Positions 63,189-64,000 of a DNA stretch of 64,000 nt are shown here, piece after piece. The stretch spans positions 2,814,501 through 2,878,500 of the forward strand of contig NZ_SLYP02000001.1 of assembly GCF_004341505.2 (NCBI RefSeq). Direction: 5' to 3'. This DNA comes from Sphingomonas sp. JUb134. GTDB taxonomy: Bacteria > Pseudomonadota > Alphaproteobacteria > Sphingomonadales > Sphingomonadaceae. Made by a program: the position numbers and the translations under genes. Every line of letters begins with the position of its first letter. Positions within the stretch are counted from its first letter, which is position 1. The notes below the pieces were generated by a model, which searched no databases, was not told the DNA's origin, and worked only from the letters and a program-made list of their open reading frames with translations.

Positions 63189-64000
63189 TCAGGGGATCAG
63201 CCGGTCGGCGCGCAGCCGCTCGAACAGATCGAAGAAGGCATCGTCGCTCGGCTGGTAGGCGGTGAAGCCGAGCCTGCGGCTCTTGCCCATGTCCGTGACG
63301 ACCTCGATCGGCCGACCGAGGTCCGCATCCGTGTGCCAGGGCGACGCGAGGCGGGCGAGGTCCGGCTCGACGAGTCCCTCTCGCGCGGCAATCGTGCGCC
63401 AGAGGTCTGCGTCGTCGACCATCTGCGCCTCCAGCGGCAGAACCGTTCCGTCGAACGGTGCGGGCCCGATCCCAAACCATTGCGCGATACGGCTCCACAT
63501 CCACTTCCAGCGGAAGACGTCGCCGTTCACGACGTTGAACGCCTCGTTGCGCGCCGCAGGCGTGGTCGCCGCCCACAGCAGGTGGCTGGCGAGCAGCCGG
63601 GCGTCGGTCATGTCGGTCAGCCCCTCCCACTGCGCTGCCGATCCGGGGAAGCGGAACGGCCGACCGGTTTCGCGGCACAGCGTCGCATAGACCGCCAACG
63701 TCGTTCCCATGTTCATGGCGTTGCCGACCGCTTTCCCGATCACGGTGTGCGGACGGTGGACGCTCCACGAGAAGCCGTCGCGCTCGGCGGCGGCGAACAC
63801 CGCGTCCTCCTGCGCATAATAGAAGTTGGGCACGTCGAGCCGCCCCTGCTCTTCCCGGAACGGCGTTTGCGGGAGCGCGCCCTTCCCATAGGCCTCGAAC
63901 GGCCCGAGATAGTGCTTGAGCCCCGTGACGAGCGCGACGTGCCGCGGCCCCTGCGCCGGCGGCAGGGCGTCGAGCAGGTTGCGCACCATGGCCCCGTTCA
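63189..64000 (-). CDS. SDR-family epimerase/reductase, PRISE type (5' end outside window)
   Basis: At least 270 residues; the frame stays open to the right edge. ALVTGLKHYLGPFEAYGKGA, VPNFYYAQEDAVFAAAERDG (YxxxD in place of the usual Y-x3-K), FSWSVHRPHTVIGKAVGNAM, AVYATLCRETGRPFRFPGSA. These are landmarks of the progesterone 5-beta-reductase/iridoid synthase-like SDRs. The nucleotide-binding start lies beyond the window. Convergent with trpS. Substrate unknown. Confidence 0.88.
   Translation of the reverse strand, partial: NGAMVRNLLDALPPAQGPRHVALVTGLKHYLGPFEAYGKGALPQTPFREEQGRLDVPNFYYAQEDAVFAAAERDGFSWSVHRPHTVIGKAVGNAMNMGTTLAVYATLCRETGRPFRFPGSAAQWEGLTDMTDARLLASHLLWAATTPAARNEAFNVVNGDVFRWKWMWSRIAQWFGIGPAPFDGTVLPLEAQMVDDADLWRTIAAREGLVEPDLARLASPWHTDADLGRPIEVVTDMGKSRRLGFTAYQPSDDAFFDLFERLRADRLIP

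Overview
The window looks like an alphaproteobacterial chromosome, most likely Sphingomonas or a close sphingomonad. It is GC-rich throughout. The gene order rpmH-rnpA-yidD-yidC-engB with dapE nearby, a timA/mltA/Smr cluster facing secB-murJ-trpS, and many proteins of recognisably sphingomonad type support this. No 16S gene or other decisive marker is present, so the genus is an inference.

Layout. (1) 1-3402 is chromosome: the tail of a probable glycosyltransferase, a two-gene DUF2218/YqjI-like (PadR family, His-rich) unit with a palindromic operator, rarA, and a conserved hypothetical gene. (2) 3403-3478 is tRNA-Thr(TGT), the integration target. (3) 3434-44280 is a complete-looking HK97/lambda-type siphovirus prophage of about 40.8 kb, bounded by a perfect 47-bp direct repeat made of the 3' part of the tRNA plus 2 bp. 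(4) 44281-64000 is chromosome again: a sugar acetyltransferase, a lipid kinase-like gene, a phosphoethanolamine transferase-like gene, tRNA-Leu(CAA), comM, the ribosomal protein L34 / RNase P / membrane insertase block, GTPase engB, exoD, a GST, a cupin, dapE, a GGDEF-EAL protein, a Smr protein, mltA, a Tim44-like gene, secB, murJ, trpS, and a partial SDR gene.

Prophage organisation. Almost all structural genes lie on the minus strand in one tightly overlapping operon that reads from about 32.6 kb down to 7.5 kb: small early/middle genes, DUF3164, HNH, TerS, TerL, portal, ClpP-type protease, HK97 capsid, connector and closure proteins, tail terminator, tail tube, two overlapping tail-assembly chaperone frames (probable -1 frameshift), tape measure with an embedded M15-like peptidase, tail tip proteins, a 2532-residue modular tail tip/fibre protein, and a lysis cassette (holin, SAR endolysin, overlapping Rz/Rz1 spanins). 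A dam-type methylase follows. The lysogeny switch is at 40.2-40.9 kb (XRE repressor diverging from a Cro-like gene). The rightward early genes run through an excisionase-like gene into a tyrosine integrase that ends 54 bp before attR. When the element circularises, this rightward operon continues across attP into the wHTH gene at 3748, so that gene is probably the distal early (possibly replication) gene. A second, P4-type integrase sits near the left end.

The most interesting cargo is at 35667-38102: two co-directional genes of visibly lower GC, a HARE-HTH protein and a HEAT-like repeat protein with a Gly/Asn-rich beta stretch and a helical C-terminus. They sit in the lysogenic-conversion zone beside a membrane-anchored SNase-like protein, a MucR-like fragment and a membrane protein. 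I propose this pair as an undescribed prophage-borne defence or superinfection-exclusion system. That is inference from architecture and context only.
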